Source: an uncultured Lachnospiraceae bacterium | Lineage (GTDB): Bacteria; Bacillota; Clostridia; Lachnospirales; Lachnospiraceae | Reading direction: 5' to 3' | NCBI GenBank assembly: GCA_902766825.1 | Contig: CACXFB010000077.1 | Location: forward strand, 1-64,000 | DNA: 64,000 bases | In this document: positions 29,315 to 38,048 of the stretch, piece after piece | Layout: each line of letters begins with the position of its first letter | Numbering within the stretch: the first letter of the stretch is position 1 | Notes under the pieces: model-generated | The model's database searches: none | The model's input: the letters and a program-made list of their open reading frames with translations, nothing else | What the model was told of the DNA's origin: nothing | Translations under genes and position numbers: made by a program

Positions 29315-30849
29315 AAATGTTAATAGATAGTGTTTTAGGTACATCAACAATAAAAGTAAAGACGGGATCAACAGGATCAACAGCAGGAACAGCAGGTACA
29401 TCAGCTGTTAATTCATCGAGTACAACAGCAGGCGTAAACTCAAGTGCAACAAGTTGTGTTAATATGTCACAGATGTCATCAAGTACAACTGCAAGTAGTA
29501 CATATGTTGCTAATTCAAGTGCAACAAGTATGGTGACATATTCGGGAGGTGCAACAAGTAGTTCAACTACAGCACCAGCAAATAGCAGCTCAACAACATC
29601 CGTGACTACAAGCAGTTCGACAACGGCATCAGTAAATAGCAGCTCAACAACATCCGTGACTACAAGCAGTTCGACAACGGCATCAGTAAATAGCAGTTCA
29701 ACAACATCTGTGACTACAAGCAGTTCGACAACGGCATCGGTAAATAGCAGCTCGACAACATCTGTAGCAACAAGTAGTTCAACAACTGTATCGGGAACAA
29801 GTAGTTCAACAACGGCATCAGTAAATAGTAGCTCGACAACAACATCAGCAATAAGCAGTACAACACCGGGAAGTACAGGAACGTCTATTGGTAATAAAAA
29901 TACAAGTTATATTTCGACTGATTCAGCTTACACAAAGGCTCAAGGAAGCGTTGTGGATTTGATAAAGATAGGTTTTGGAAAAAAGGATGATGTTTTAAGG
30001 AATGTATATGAAAAATATGGATTTGATAAAACGATGAAAGAAGGATTGGAAAAATTGGCATCGAACAAGGTGCTTACATCGGGAACGTATAGAGTGGGAA
30101 CTTGTGAATTGGTTCTTCCTGAGTTTAAATTATCTTTTTCAAATGATTTAACATTAAGCAAAAAAGCGAATGGAAATGAAGTGTTGCAAGTTGAAGGAGA
30201 TATTAATAAGGCTTTAGATAGTATAAATAGTTTTGTAAATAATAATGATACAGAACTTGGAAAAGCCAACTTTTATTATAAGCTGGGTGAAGATGTAACA
30301 ACTATGATAGATGGTGATAAAAATTTTCATCTTCAAATTAATGTTGATGATAGCTTGATGGTTGATGTTAACATGACTAAACTAGGTATGAAGACGTTAG
30401 ATGTTACTATTTCAAAGTCTAAAGTAATTAACAACAACATGACACTAACGACTAATGTTGAAATTGAGGCAAACTTGAATAATACACAATATTATAATGA
30501 TGCCCCAGAGACGGTGCCTGTATATGAAGTAGGAACGCTCTGGGAAAATCTTGATTGGAATGAAATGGCTGAGGATGCATTGAATGCAGCCAAATGGGTG
30601 GTACCAGTAGCAGCTGTTGCTTGTCTAGGTGTTGTAGGTGGAGAAGCAGTATTAGCAGGAGAAGTATCAGCAGAAGGTATATTAGCAGGAATAGAAGGAG
30701 CAATAGGAGAAGTGATAGCAGGTGCAGGATTAGCAGCGGGAGAAATAGTGGCTGACGCAGAAGAAGTTGCAGGAGAACTAGCAACAAAGGCAGGAGAACT
30801 AGTAGAAAGTGTTGACAGATTATTATCGAATTTTAGGTTTGCTTTTTGA
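29311..30849 (+). CDS. Ser/Thr-rich repeat protein, likely glycosylated
   Basis: Unrecognised 512-residue protein in three parts. Residues about 15-195 are almost only Ser, Thr, Ala, Val, Asn and Gly, with 18-residue tandem units built on NSSSTTSVT and TSSSTTASV. Residues about 205-410 look like a folded beta-rich domain (LVLPEFKLSFSNDLTLSKK, LQINVDDSLMVDVNMTKLG). The end (about 425-512) has an Ala/Gly/Val-rich, partly hydrophobic helix region (WVVPVAAVACLGVVGGEAVLAG) that could insert in a membrane. No N-terminal signal peptide or LPXTG anchor is visible, so export, if any, is unexplained. It is coupled to the glycosyltransferase by a 4-base overlap. AAGGAGAT precedes the start; the second Met (codon 3) is an alternative. 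Confidence 0.8.
   Translation: MKMLIDSVLGTSTIKVKTGSTGSTAGTAGTSAVNSSSTTAGVNSSATSCVNMSQMSSSTTASSTYVANSSATSMVTYSGGATSSSTTAPANSSSTTSVTTSSSTTASVNSSSTTSVTTSSSTTASVNSSSTTSVTTSSSTTASVNSSSTTSVATSSSTTVSGTSSSTTASVNSSSTTTSAISSTTPGSTGTSIGNKNTSYISTDSAYTKAQGSVVDLIKIGFGKKDDVLRNVYEKYGFDKTMKEGLEKLASNKVLTSGTYRVGTCELVLPEFKLSFSNDLTLSKKANGNEVLQVEGDINKALDSINSFVNNNDTELGKANFYYKLGEDVTTMIDGDKNFHLQINVDDSLMVDVNMTKLGMKTLDVTISKSKVINNNMTLTTNVEIEANLNNTQYYNDAPETVPVYEVGTLWENLDWNEMAEDALNAAKWVVPVAAVACLGVVGGEAVLAGEVSAEGILAGIEGAIGEVIAGAGLAAGEIVADAEEVAGELATKAGELVESVDRLLSNFRFAF
29581..29796 (+). repeat. 54-bp tandem repeats in the Ser/Thr-rich gene
   Basis: Units begin at 29581, 29635, 29689 and 29743. The first three are nearly identical and the fourth has diverged. 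Each 54-bp unit encodes two related nine-residue halves (NSSSTTSVT and TSSSTTASV). Further degenerate copies extend to about 29870. In-frame length variation between strains is expected. Confidence 0.88.
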
Positions 30850-30885
30850 TGTGGAAATACACGAAGTAAGAGGTGACTTAATATA

Positions 30886-31920
30886 ATGGGAAAATTTGAA
30901 GTTGCAGATGATGTAGTCCAGGTAGAAAATGAAGGCAATAGTACATTTCTAAGATATAATAAACTATGCCAGGTAAAAAGAAAAAGGTTTCTTTTTTTGA
31001 GCATAGTAGCAATAGTTCTTATTGCGATGTGTGGATGTGTACAGAATAGGTTTTTTATTAAAGAAAACGAAAAGAACGACACAGAACAAAAAGAGAGTAT
31101 TACAGAACAAGCAGAGAAAATAGAAACTAAGTATGGAATCAATATCATGTGGGGAGGAAGGTGTGATGAACAGCGTATGAGTGAGCTTTTAGAAGAACCT
31201 GATTTAACGTATGATGATGAGAAAATAAGATTTGCTTTGTGCGAAATTGAAGCAATTTTGGAGAGATTTCCAGATCGTTTTTTTGATGAGTATAAGACAT
31301 ATGAAGCCTTTTGTGGCGAATATAAATATGTTGACATTTACTTGTGTGAAAAATTTTTACAAGATGATGATATAGTGGATGCGATACAATTTGGTTACAC
31401 AAATTTTTATAAAAAAAATAGTGGTGCATATATATGTGTTGATATAAATCAAAAAAATAAATTTAAACGCGATTTATCTCATGAGTTTTTTCATGTCATA
31501 GAAAGTAAAATAGGGTTAGTAAGTGTTATTAAAGCATCTGATAACAACAAAATAATGGATAATATCTATACAAATTGGGAAAAAATCAATCCCGTTGATT
31601 ATTGTTATCTTCAGTTTGAGAATAATCATGGTGATATTCATGTATATGACGTGGATTTGCCATATGACATTGATACAGAAGATATAGATAATGTATATTT
31701 TGTTAGCAAATATGCTCAAGTATCAGACGAAGAGGACAGAGCCGAGACATTTTCCTACCTTATTGCCTGTGACGATGCGGATGATTTACCTGAATCATAT
31801 AACAGTCCGCATGTTAAAGAAAAGGCGAAGCTTTTAGTTGAGATGATAGATGATACCTTTGATTGTGTAGATGATGATGCGTATTGGGCGAGGATGTATC
31901 GTGAGAAGTATGGAGATTAG
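30886..31920 (+). CDS. Putative HExxH zinc metallopeptidase lipoprotein
   Basis: A 344-residue protein with a 34-residue polar N-terminus, a hydrophobic segment FLFLSIVAIVLIAM and a lipobox-like MCGC ending at Cys51. This is an unusually long pre-sequence for a lipoprotein, though no internal in-frame start was found. The external domain carries HEFFH at residues 199-203 and, downstream, EDRAETFSYL, whose Glu is a fitting third ligand for a gluzincin-type zinc site. Catalysis is inferred. It lies 36 bases after the Ser/Thr-rich gene and overlaps the next gene. A broken paralogue lies at 27509-27745. Confidence 0.78.
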   Translation: MGKFEVADDVVQVENEGNSTFLRYNKLCQVKRKRFLFLSIVAIVLIAMCGCVQNRFFIKENEKNDTEQKESITEQAEKIETKYGINIMWGGRCDEQRMSELLEEPDLTYDDEKIRFALCEIEAILERFPDRFFDEYKTYEAFCGEYKYVDIYLCEKFLQDDDIVDAIQFGYTNFYKKNSGAYICVDINQKNKFKRDLSHEFFHVIESKIGLVSVIKASDNNKIMDNIYTNWEKINPVDYCYLQFENNHGDIHVYDVDLPYDIDTEDIDNVYFVSKYAQVSDEEDRAETFSYLIACDDADDLPESYNSPHVKEKAKLLVEMIDDTFDCVDDDAYWARMYREKYGD

Positions 31921-32575
31921 TTATGTCCCTTTTTTAAAGGATGTTTATAGCGTAGATGTTGAAATTTTGGAGGAGAATGGAGACAAAAATTATGTCCAAC
32001 TGGAAATGCGGGATGAAAAGTGGGTTGGATATATTCAAACGGATAACAATGAAGTTGTATACAAATTTATAGTCAATGGATTGGTCAGGATAAATGACAG
32101 TAATGCAACAAGTTATAAAGTTGTAAACGGCGAAGAAGTTTATTCGGTAATGAGTGATAGCGCTTATACTAAGGAATGGCCCGTAATGAAGGAGGTTGTT
32201 GTTTCAGATAGAATTTGTGGCAAGATGATAAACTGTATTAAAAAGAAGAATTTGAATTTTAAAGATAGTATGAAAGTTGCGGTTGGATTACAGGTTCAAA
32301 ATCTTAAGAATGTTCATTCTGTAACATTTATATGGCACCAGCCAGATGGCAGAATATACAGAGTTGAGGAAAGGGCGTTGGATGTACCTGACTATGCTGG
32401 AGTTGTGTCTGCTGATGTGTGGTTTTGGATTAATTTTTGTGAAATTAATGGTGAATTTTCAGATGGTGTGTGGTGCATAGAGGCGTTTGTAGATGGAAGA
32501 CGATGTGCCATGGATTATTTTCTTGTTCGCAGGCAGTTATTAAAGAAACCATTTCGATTTGAATTAGCAATTTAA
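31901..32575 (+). CDS. Beta-sandwich protein with CBM48-like N-terminus
   Basis: About 224 residues, no signal peptide. The first half (VDVEILEENG, KWVGYIQ, VVYKFIVNGLVRINDSNATSY) has the spacing of AMPK/CBM48 glycogen-binding E-set domains, where Trp and the YKFxVNG strand end the fold. The second half (VTFIWHQPDGRIYRVEE then GVWCIEAFVDGR) looks like a second Ig-like sandwich. The chosen start is GTG 31901, 7 bases after GAGG; the frame opens at 31871, and ATG 31910 is another choice. It overlaps the lipoprotein gene by about 20 bases, so it belongs to the same operon. Sugar binding is inference from pattern only. Confidence 0.62.
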   Translation: MRSMEISYVPFLKDVYSVDVEILEENGDKNYVQLEMRDEKWVGYIQTDNNEVVYKFIVNGLVRINDSNATSYKVVNGEEVYSVMSDSAYTKEWPVMKEVVVSDRICGKMINCIKKKNLNFKDSMKVAVGLQVQNLKNVHSVTFIWHQPDGRIYRVEERALDVPDYAGVVSADVWFWINFCEINGEFSDGVWCIEAFVDGRRCAMDYFLVRRQLLKKPFRFELAI

Positions 32576-32621
32576 AGTTATTCATTTTAATCATTTTATA
32601 AGAGAATTTTTGAAAGTAATA

Positions 32622-32630
32622 TGCTATAAT
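32622..32630 (+). promoter_or_regulatory. Extended -10 promoter of the DUF4234 gene
   Basis: TGCTATAAT (32622-32630) is an extended -10 element with no good -35 at normal distance. It lies 38 bases before the ATG. Confidence 0.45.
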
Positions 32631-32668
32631 CTCTTTTGGAAGTTGAGTTATAACAAAGGAGGACAATT

Positions 32669-33016
32669 ATGGCAACTCAAAGAAGCATTGTTTTGTGCAT
32701 TATTCTTACACTTTGCACATGCGGAATTTATGGTATTTATTGGTTTATCAAGGTGACAGATGAGATTAATTATTTGTCTGGTAATGATGGAGATGCCTCA
32801 GGTGTGTTAGCATTTATCTTAACAATTATTACCTGTGGAATATATGGCATATACTGGGCGTACAAGATGGGAGAAAAGGTTGATGCAATTCGTGTGTCAA
32901 GAGGACAGACTGCATCAAGCATGGGAATAATTTATCTTATTATTTTCTTCCTTGGAGGAGGAATTATTGTATATGCACTTATACAGGATGAGATTAATAA
33001 GAGCGTAACAATGTAA
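32669..33016 (+). CDS. DUF4234 small membrane protein
   Basis: A 115-residue integral membrane protein with three hydrophobic segments. The first two contain an internal repeat (LCTCGIYGIYWFIK and IITCGIYGIYWAYK) characteristic of DUF4234, and the last is FLGGGIIVYALIQDEIN. The function of the family is unknown. AAAGGAGGAC precedes ATG 32669. Single-gene unit with its own terminator, convergent with the DUF2752 gene. Confidence 0.9.
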   Translation: MATQRSIVLCIILTLCTCGIYGIYWFIKVTDEINYLSGNDGDASGVLAFILTIITCGIYGIYWAYKMGEKVDAIRVSRGQTASSMGIIYLIIFFLGGGIIVYALIQDEINKSVTM

Positions 33017-33044
33017 TTGGAATAATAGTTACATTTAGATAAGA

Positions 33045-33085
33045 GACTGGTTACATCTTAGGATGTTAACCAGCCTTTTATTTTT
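33045..33085. terminator. Terminator between DUF4234 and DUF2752 genes
   Basis: CTGGTTACATC (33047-33057) pairs with GATG-T-TAACCAG (33062-33073, one bulge), followed by a T-rich stretch. It overlaps the end of the minus-strand gene, so it serves mainly the plus strand. Confidence 0.7.
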
Positions 33086-33504
33086 GCAAGAAATCCGTCA
33101 CGAGGCGATGCTGTTACTATTGTGTCAGTGCCATCGTACATTCGATAAGCATAAACAAGGATAAACATAATGAGAAAAAGACCAAGTATAACCCTGAATG
33201 TTCGTTTTGTAATCAGATCTGCTTCCATAAAGAGCCATGTAAACACAAGTACAGGAAGACTCCACCACATCGGATGGTAGGAAAATGCTTTGTGAAAATC
33301 AAGGTGTATGGCACTAAATACTGCGCGTGTCATTCCGCACCCAGGGCAACTTACCCCGGTCATATACTTTATGGGGCAGCCTATATGGGATATATACATG
33401 GTTGCAACGACAAAGGACAATGCAACAATTATTAGAAGGTTGTCTTTTGTGATGTTTTTCTTGATTGCTTTTTTTAGTGAAAGGAAAAATGATTTTGGAT
33501 TCAT
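33058..33504 (-). CDS. DUF2752 membrane protein
   Basis: A 148-residue membrane protein with the DUF2752 signature: GVSCPGCGMTRA between membrane segments, followed by HPMWWSLP. Three or four hydrophobic helices are visible. The paired cysteines CPGC are conserved in the family, whose role is unknown. The frame ends within the shared terminator hairpin. It is encoded opposite to its neighbours and seems to be a single transcription unit. Confidence 0.9.
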   Translation of the reverse strand: MNPKSFFLSLKKAIKKNITKDNLLIIVALSFVVATMYISHIGCPIKYMTGVSCPGCGMTRAVFSAIHLDFHKAFSYHPMWWSLPVLVFTWLFMEADLITKRTFRVILGLFLIMFILVYAYRMYDGTDTIVTASPRDGFLAKIKGWLTS

Positions 33505-33647
33505 AATTGGTAAACCTGTTAGGCAATTAAAGATATCGCCGTTCCTTATGTAATAAATCTAACTATAAATGAAACATAATATACGAGAAAATTCAAGTGG
33601 ATAGGTGGTTTTTTGTGAAAATTTACCCGCAAATGAGGGGTATGTCA

Positions 33648-33677
33648 TTTACAGTGAGATAAATAGTATGATATAAT
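33648..33677 (+). promoter_or_regulatory. Promoter of the acidic-tail chemoreceptor
   Basis: TTTACA (33648-33653), 18 bases, TATAAT (33672-33677) with TGA before the -10 (extended element). It lies 51 bases before the ATG. Confidence 0.6.
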
Positions 33678-33728
33678 TATATATAAAAATTTGTTGGGGG
33701 CAAAAAAATGTGAACGGAAGGTGTGCGG

Positions 33729-35966
33729 ATGTCAAATCTACTATATGATGAAGATAAAATTGAAGAAGATATTGTCGTAGACGACATCGAGGACGATTCT
33801 GAAGATGTCACGGATGATGTTGTCGAAGATGAAAATGTGGACGTCGAAGAAGAATCTGATGAAGACGACGATATTGAAGATGACGATGCCACATGTGATG
33901 ATGAGGATGAGTCTGATGACGAAGAAGACGAGTCTGACGATGAAGAAGATGAATCTGACGATGAAGAAGATGAGTCCGACGATGAAGAAGACGAGTCTGA
34001 CGATGAAGAAGATGAATCTGATGACGAAGAAGACGAGTCCGACGATGAAGAAGATGAATCTGATGACGAAGAAGATGAATCTGATGACGAAGAAGACGAG
34101 TCCGACGATGAAGAAGATGAATCCGACGATGAAGAAGACGAGTCCGACGATGAAGAAGATGAATCTGACGATGAAGAAGATGAATCTGACGATGAAGAAG
34201 ATGAGTCCGACGATGAAGAAGATGAATCTGACGATGAAGAAGACGAGTCCGACGATGACGAAGACGAGCCCGATGATGAAGAAGATGAATCCGACGATGA
34301 AGAAGACGAATCCGATGACGAAGAGACTGACGATGATGAGGACGATGCCGGCAATGAAGAGAGCTCAGACGATTCTTCGGATGATTTTGATATGTCCCAG
34401 TTTATGGATGAAAATGGTGAAATTGATTACGCAGCCATGATGCAGGCCAGAATGGCATCGGGTGGCGCGGCGGCTATGCAGGCGGCAACCGGTGGTGGCG
34501 GTTCATCGAAGAAGGGTTCACTTCCTAAGAAAATCGGTTCGGCAATAGGTGGATTTTTTGAAGCTGTCGGGGACAGATTTAAAGAGAATACCGGTCTGAA
34601 ATCATTTTTTGTGACGTTACACAAAACGCTGTTTGGTAACTTTAAATTGGGAATCAGATTTATCATTTCATTTGGGCTTATAATTGTAGCTATTGCGGTT
34701 GGACAGGCTATCAATATTGCAAAGCTTAAGTCGATTGACGCAAAGCTTAGTAATATTAATGCGTCTGAATATGAAGCGGCAGTTGAAGAATGTGGCGATA
34801 TTGTCAGCTCCGGAACACGGCAGGCTATGATGATTCTTGTTGTGTGCGTTGTACTTATTTTGGTTATAGCGATTATTCTTGCTATTGATATCATTGCTAA
34901 CATTAAGGGAATCGTTAAGTATGCAAGCGCGTTAAATGATGGAGATCTGACTTATACAATCAAGGCTGATACTTATGATGAATTTGGTCTTCTTGCAAGA
35001 TCGCTTAATAATGCGACAATGAATTTTAAGGGATTAATGGAGACGATTCAGGCGGCGAGTGAGGATCTAAGCCGGGTAGTCAGTTCGTGTAAGCAGGATT
35101 GTAATGACATGACAATCTATCTTGATGAAACGGCAGATGCGGCAGCAAATCTTACGGATAGTATGGAAGAGACCACTGAAAATACAGGAAACATGAAGCT
35201 TGCTTCATGTGAGATTAAGTCGGCAGCTGAAATTGTTGCTCTTAAGGCTGAGGAGGGAGTTAATCTTGCCGTGGGCATTTCCAATAAAGCATCGACTCTT
35301 AGTGATCAGTTTAATAAAGCACATGATGCATCTATTGAGATGTTTGACGGAATTAAAAAGGAACTTGAAGTTTCTATCAGTGATGCGCAGATGGTTATAG
35401 AGATTAATAACCTGGCAGATACGATCCTTGAGATTACAAGCCAGACCAATCTTATTGCTCTTAATGCGGCTATTGAGGCGGCAAGAGCAGGTGATGCGGG
35501 ACGAGGATTTGCGGTTGTATCGGATGAGATCAGAAATCTTGCCGATAAGTCAAAGAAGGCTGCAAGTGATATTAAATCGGTTACGGATACGGTTATTTCT
35601 TCTGTTCAGATGCTTATCAAGCAGACTAACAAGCTGTTAACATTTATGGAGGAAAATGTGCTTGATGATTATCAGGTAATGCTACGTGCCACTAATGATT
35701 ATGATTCGGATTCCGTAAGTGTTAATGATATGACAAGCGAGCTTTCAGCTATTTCTGAGGAGCTTGCGGCAACTGTTGATAATATGGTTGAGTCTATTAC
35801 AAAAGTGGCTTCAATGTCAGAGGAAGGAACTCAGACAACAGAGGTTGTTGAGGGTAAAGTTATTGATATTGCAAACAGAGCAAAAGGTATTCTTGAGGCT
35901 ATTGATGTTGTGTCGGATACAAGTAATAATCTTGTAGATGAGGTTAAGAAATTTAAGGTTAAGTAA
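33729..35966 (+). CDS. Chemoreceptor with acidic heptad-repeat tail
   Basis: A 745-residue methyl-accepting chemotaxis protein. Residues 1-235 are extremely acidic: an Asp/Glu-rich lead, 20 tandem copies of ESDDEED (about residues 61-200) and a further acidic Ser-rich stretch. A Gly/Ala/Met linker and a basic patch follow. Membrane segments lie at about 308-330 and 366-390, with only about 36 residues outside, so no large ligand domain exists. HAMP-like and signalling regions then follow, with the tip motif [28 protein letters not shown]. Start ATG 33729 is 7 bases after GGAAGG; the GTG at 33723 is too close. The acidic tail would be cytoplasmic, which is unusual for the family. Confidence 0.9.
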   Translation: MSNLLYDEDKIEEDIVVDDIEDDSEDVTDDVVEDENVDVEEESDEDDDIEDDDATCDDEDESDDEEDESDDEEDESDDEEDESDDEEDESDDEEDESDDEEDESDDEEDESDDEEDESDDEEDESDDEEDESDDEEDESDDEEDESDDEEDESDDEEDESDDEEDESDDEEDESDDDEDEPDDEEDESDDEEDESDDEETDDDEDDAGNEESSDDSSDDFDMSQFMDENGEIDYAAMMQARMASGGAAAMQAATGGGGSSKKGSLPKKIGSAIGGFFEAVGDRFKENTGLKSFFVTLHKTLFGNFKLGIRFIISFGLIIVAIAVGQAINIAKLKSIDAKLSNINASEYEAAVEECGDIVSSGTRQAMMILVVCVVLILVIAIILAIDIIANIKGIVKYASALNDGDLTYTIKADTYDEFGLLARSLNNATMNFKGLMETIQAASEDLSRVVSSCKQDCNDMTIYLDETADAAANLTDSMEETTENTGNMKLASCEIKSAAEIVALKAEEGVNLAVGISNKASTLSDQFNKAHDASIEMFDGIKKELEVSISDAQMVIEINNLADTILEITSQTNLIALNAAIEAARAGDAGRGFAVVSDEIRNLADKSKKAASDIKSVTDTVISSVQMLIKQTNKLLTFMEENVLDDYQVMLRATNDYDSDSVSVNDMTSELSAISEELAATVDNMVESITKVASMSEEGTQTTEVVEGKVIDIANRAKGILEAIDVVSDTSNNLVDEVKKFKVK
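33910..34329 (+). repeat. Twenty 21-bp tandem repeats (ESDDEED)
   Basis: Period 21 from 33910, 20 units, each encoding Glu-Ser-Asp-Asp-Glu-Glu-Asp, with synonymous third-base changes between units and one Pro variant near the end. It is wholly within the chemoreceptor reading frame, not intergenic. The opposite strand carries a long Ser-rich open frame that is only a shadow of this repeat. Confidence 0.95.
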
Positions 35967-35976
35967 TAATTGTAAT

Positions 35977-36008
35977 GAAAAGGGCGATGCCGGTAAAGGT
36001 ATCGCCCT
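35977..36008. terminator. Terminator between chemoreceptor and rpoD-tetR
   Basis: AGGGCGATGCC (35981-35991) pairs with GGTATCGCCCT (35998-36008), loop of 6. On the minus strand it is followed by TTTT, so it mainly ends the rpoD-tetR transcript; it may also slow the convergent plus transcript. Confidence 0.8.
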
Positions 36009-36012
36009 AAGA

Positions 36013-36624
36013 TTATCTGTTGTAATATTGGTGTATCAAAGCATGCACGGAATTGTGCAGATGCGGCATAAACTCGTCCATTGAAAGAGGTTCGCTGTAC
36101 AGTATCGTGCTGTAGGCAGTGCTTCCGATGAATTCGGTTAACTGGAACAGAAGAATCTCCGCATCGTGTCTTGAGATAACATCACTTGGAACCAGTGCAT
36201 AAAACATATCGAAGAAATTCTCATCCGAATCTTTAGGGGATTGGTTGAATGCGCTTCTAAATACGCCCCAGCTTAAGTTTTTTGCGATGAAATTAAGCAG
36301 CGAGGTATTCTTTTGCAATGCAGCAATAATATAATCGATTATAAACATCAGCTGTTCTTCAAAATCCGTTATATCGGTTTGCAAAAGTGCATTGTGTGAT
36401 TCAAGAAACAATTCACTTGCTTTTTTGACAACCAGTTTGTTGCGGATATCATACTTATCTTTAAAGTAGAGATAAAATGTTCCCTTGGCTATCCCGGCTT
36501 TGCTTACAATATCCGAAATGGTAGTCTTTGAAATCCCTTTTGTTATAAACAGTTCGAATGCTGTATTATACAGCTTGTCTTTTTTTTGTTGTTTGTTTGT
36601 TTCGAGTTTTCCCAAATCAAACAC
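36013..36624 (-). CDS. TetR family regulator
   Basis: A 203-residue one-component repressor. The N-terminal helix-turn-helix region is typical (KLYNTAFELFITKGISKTTISDIVSKAGIAKGTFYLYFKDKY, residues about 18-59), and the rest is a helical ligand-binding domain without recognisable ligand. The gene begins only 6 bases after the stop of rpoD, with the ribosome site GAGGTG inside the rpoD end, so both are on one transcript. This is an unusual position for a TetR gene. Target and ligand are unknown. Confidence 0.92.
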   Translation of the reverse strand: MFDLGKLETNKQQKKDKLYNTAFELFITKGISKTTISDIVSKAGIAKGTFYLYFKDKYDIRNKLVVKKASELFLESHNALLQTDITDFEEQLMFIIDYIIAALQKNTSLLNFIAKNLSWGVFRSAFNQSPKDSDENFFDMFYALVPSDVISRHDAEILLFQLTEFIGSTAYSTILYSEPLSMDEFMPHLHNSVHALIHQYYNR

Positions 36625-36630
36625 CTCTTC

Positions 36631-37857
36631 TTATAAGGCATCGTAACCGTTAAGCATTCTTGCGCGACTTGGATGTCTGAGTTTACGAAGAGCCTTTGCT
36701 TCAATCTGTCTGATTCGTTCACGGGTTACATTAAATTCACGTCCTACTTCTTCCAAGGTTCTTGTTCTTCCGTCATCAAGACCGAAGCGGAGAGTAAGAA
36801 CACGCTGTTCTCTTTCTGTAAGTGTTCCAAGAAGCTTCTGAATCTGCTCTTGAAGCATAGAGTATGCAGCGGCATCCTCCGGACCTACTATTGAATCATC
36901 TTTGATGAAATCACCAAGATGTGAATCATCCTCTTCACCGATAGGTGTGTCAAGAGAAATTGGGTCTGAAGAAACTTTAAGTATCTCGCGGACTTTTTCT
37001 ATTGGCATTCCCATTGCATCTGAAAGTTCCTGCTCGGTCGGTTCGCGGCCAAGTTCCTGAAGAAGGTTACGTGAAACCCTGTAAGTCTTGTTGATAACTT
37101 CTGACATATGAACAGGAATACGTATTGTTCTTGACTGGTCTGCGATTGATCTGGTTATGGACTGTCTTATCCACCAGGTTGCATAGGTACTGAATTTGTA
37201 ACCTTTTGTATAGTCAAATTTATCTACAGCCTTTATGAGGCCGAGATTACCTTCCTGAATAAGGTCAAGGAAAGTAAGACCTCTTCCTACATAACGCTTT
37301 GCTATACTTACTACAAGTCTTAAGTTGGATTCTGCAAGTTTTCTCTTTGCTGACTCGTCACCCTGCTCGATTTTCTTGGCAAGTTCAATCTCTCCTTCTA
37401 TTGAAAGGAGTGGGTAACCACCAATCTCTTTAAGATAAAGCTTAACAGGGTCGTCAGACATTGCTGATGTAAGAGCAGAATCATCGTCTACGGAAATAAA
37501 ATCATTGTCATCCTCGAACTCTAATAGTACGTCGTCGGATGGTTCCTCTTCTTCGCCAAGGTTGAACACTGCTATGTTCTTGCTCTCAAGGTATTCGTAA
37601 ATCTTATCAATCTGTGCCGGTGTAAGTTCAAGACCTTTAAAGGTATCGTTGACCTTACTTACTTCGACCATTCCACTGTTCCTTGTAGCGTATGTTACCA
37701 GTGCTTCGAGTCTTTGAAGATAAAGTGCTTTGGTCTCCTCGCTCATAACGTTGTCGGAAGTCTTCTTTTTGCCTCCTTTTGATGATGAGTCGTTAGAACC
37801 GTTAATTTCACGATTCATCTCTTCGTTTTCTAATGAATCATTCTTTTGTCTTGCCAT
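36631..37857 (-). CDS. rpoD: Primary sigma factor RpoD (SigA)
   Basis: The housekeeping sigma-70 factor. Region 1.1-like N-terminus ([21 protein letters not shown]), region 1.2 ([12 protein letters not shown]), region 2 ([53 protein letters not shown]), region 3 and region 4 ([32 protein letters not shown]) are all present. At 408 residues it is full length. No dnaG is found upstream; instead a divergent mrp-type gene follows. A good promoter is on the minus strand at 37945-37917. It is co-transcribed with a tetR gene. Confidence 0.98.
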   Translation of the reverse strand: MARQKNDSLENEEMNREINGSNDSSSKGGKKKTSDNVMSEETKALYLQRLEALVTYATRNSGMVEVSKVNDTFKGLELTPAQIDKIYEYLESKNIAVFNLGEEEEPSDDVLLEFEDDNDFISVDDDSALTSAMSDDPVKLYLKEIGGYPLLSIEGEIELAKKIEQGDESAKRKLAESNLRLVVSIAKRYVGRGLTFLDLIQEGNLGLIKAVDKFDYTKGYKFSTYATWWIRQSITRSIADQSRTIRIPVHMSEVINKTYRVSRNLLQELGREPTEQELSDAMGMPIEKVREILKVSSDPISLDTPIGEEDDSHLGDFIKDDSIVGPEDAAAYSMLQEQIQKLLGTLTEREQRVLTLRFGLDDGRTRTLEEVGREFNVTRERIRQIEAKALRKLRHPSRARMLNGYDAL

Positions 37858-37916
37858 TATACATTATCACCTTTCTATACAATAAATGCATTTTAGCATA
37901 AAAGTGCACGAAATCT

Positions 37917-37945
37917 ATTCTATCACATGCTTGTCAAGATATCAA
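37917..37945 (-). promoter_or_regulatory. Promoter of rpoD-tetR
   Basis: On the minus strand TTGATA (37945-37940), 17 bases, TAGAAT (37922-37917). The predicted start is about 50 bases before the rpoD ATG. Confidence 0.6.
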
Positions 37946-37970
37946 GTGTTTTCACGCTTTGAAAATATAA

Positions 37971-37999
37971 TTGACACAAAACTAAAATAATACCATAAT
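37971..37999 (+). promoter_or_regulatory. Promoter of the Mrp/Nbp35 gene
   Basis: TTGACA (37971-37976), 17 bases, CATAAT (37994-37999), ahead of the ATG at 38049 and divergent from the rpoD promoter. Confidence 0.62.
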
Positions 38000-38048
38000 T
38001 GAAGAGAATGTATATGATTTAGCGTAGAAAAGAGGATTAAAAGAGATT

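Noticed and set aside
29581..29796. 54-bp direct repeats, possible CRISPR array
   Set aside because: No unique spacers; the repeats encode a Ser/Thr-rich protein segment.
30492..31337. 281-residue minus-strand open frame
   Set aside because: Overlaps the Ser/Thr-rich and lipoprotein genes antisense; composition is Ser/Leu-rich as expected from a shadow frame.
33910..34329. Regular direct repeats, possible CRISPR array
   Set aside because: Period 21 without spacers, in frame within a coding region; no cas genes.
33677..34354. Long Ser/Asp open frame on the minus strand
   Set aside because: It is the antisense shadow of the 21-bp acidic repeat; no ribosome site, and the plus-strand chemoreceptor is clearly coding.
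33805..34440. Lys/Met/Thr-rich open frame on the plus strand in another frame
   Set aside because: A frame-shifted reading of the same 21-bp repeat; low-complexity product without a ribosome site.
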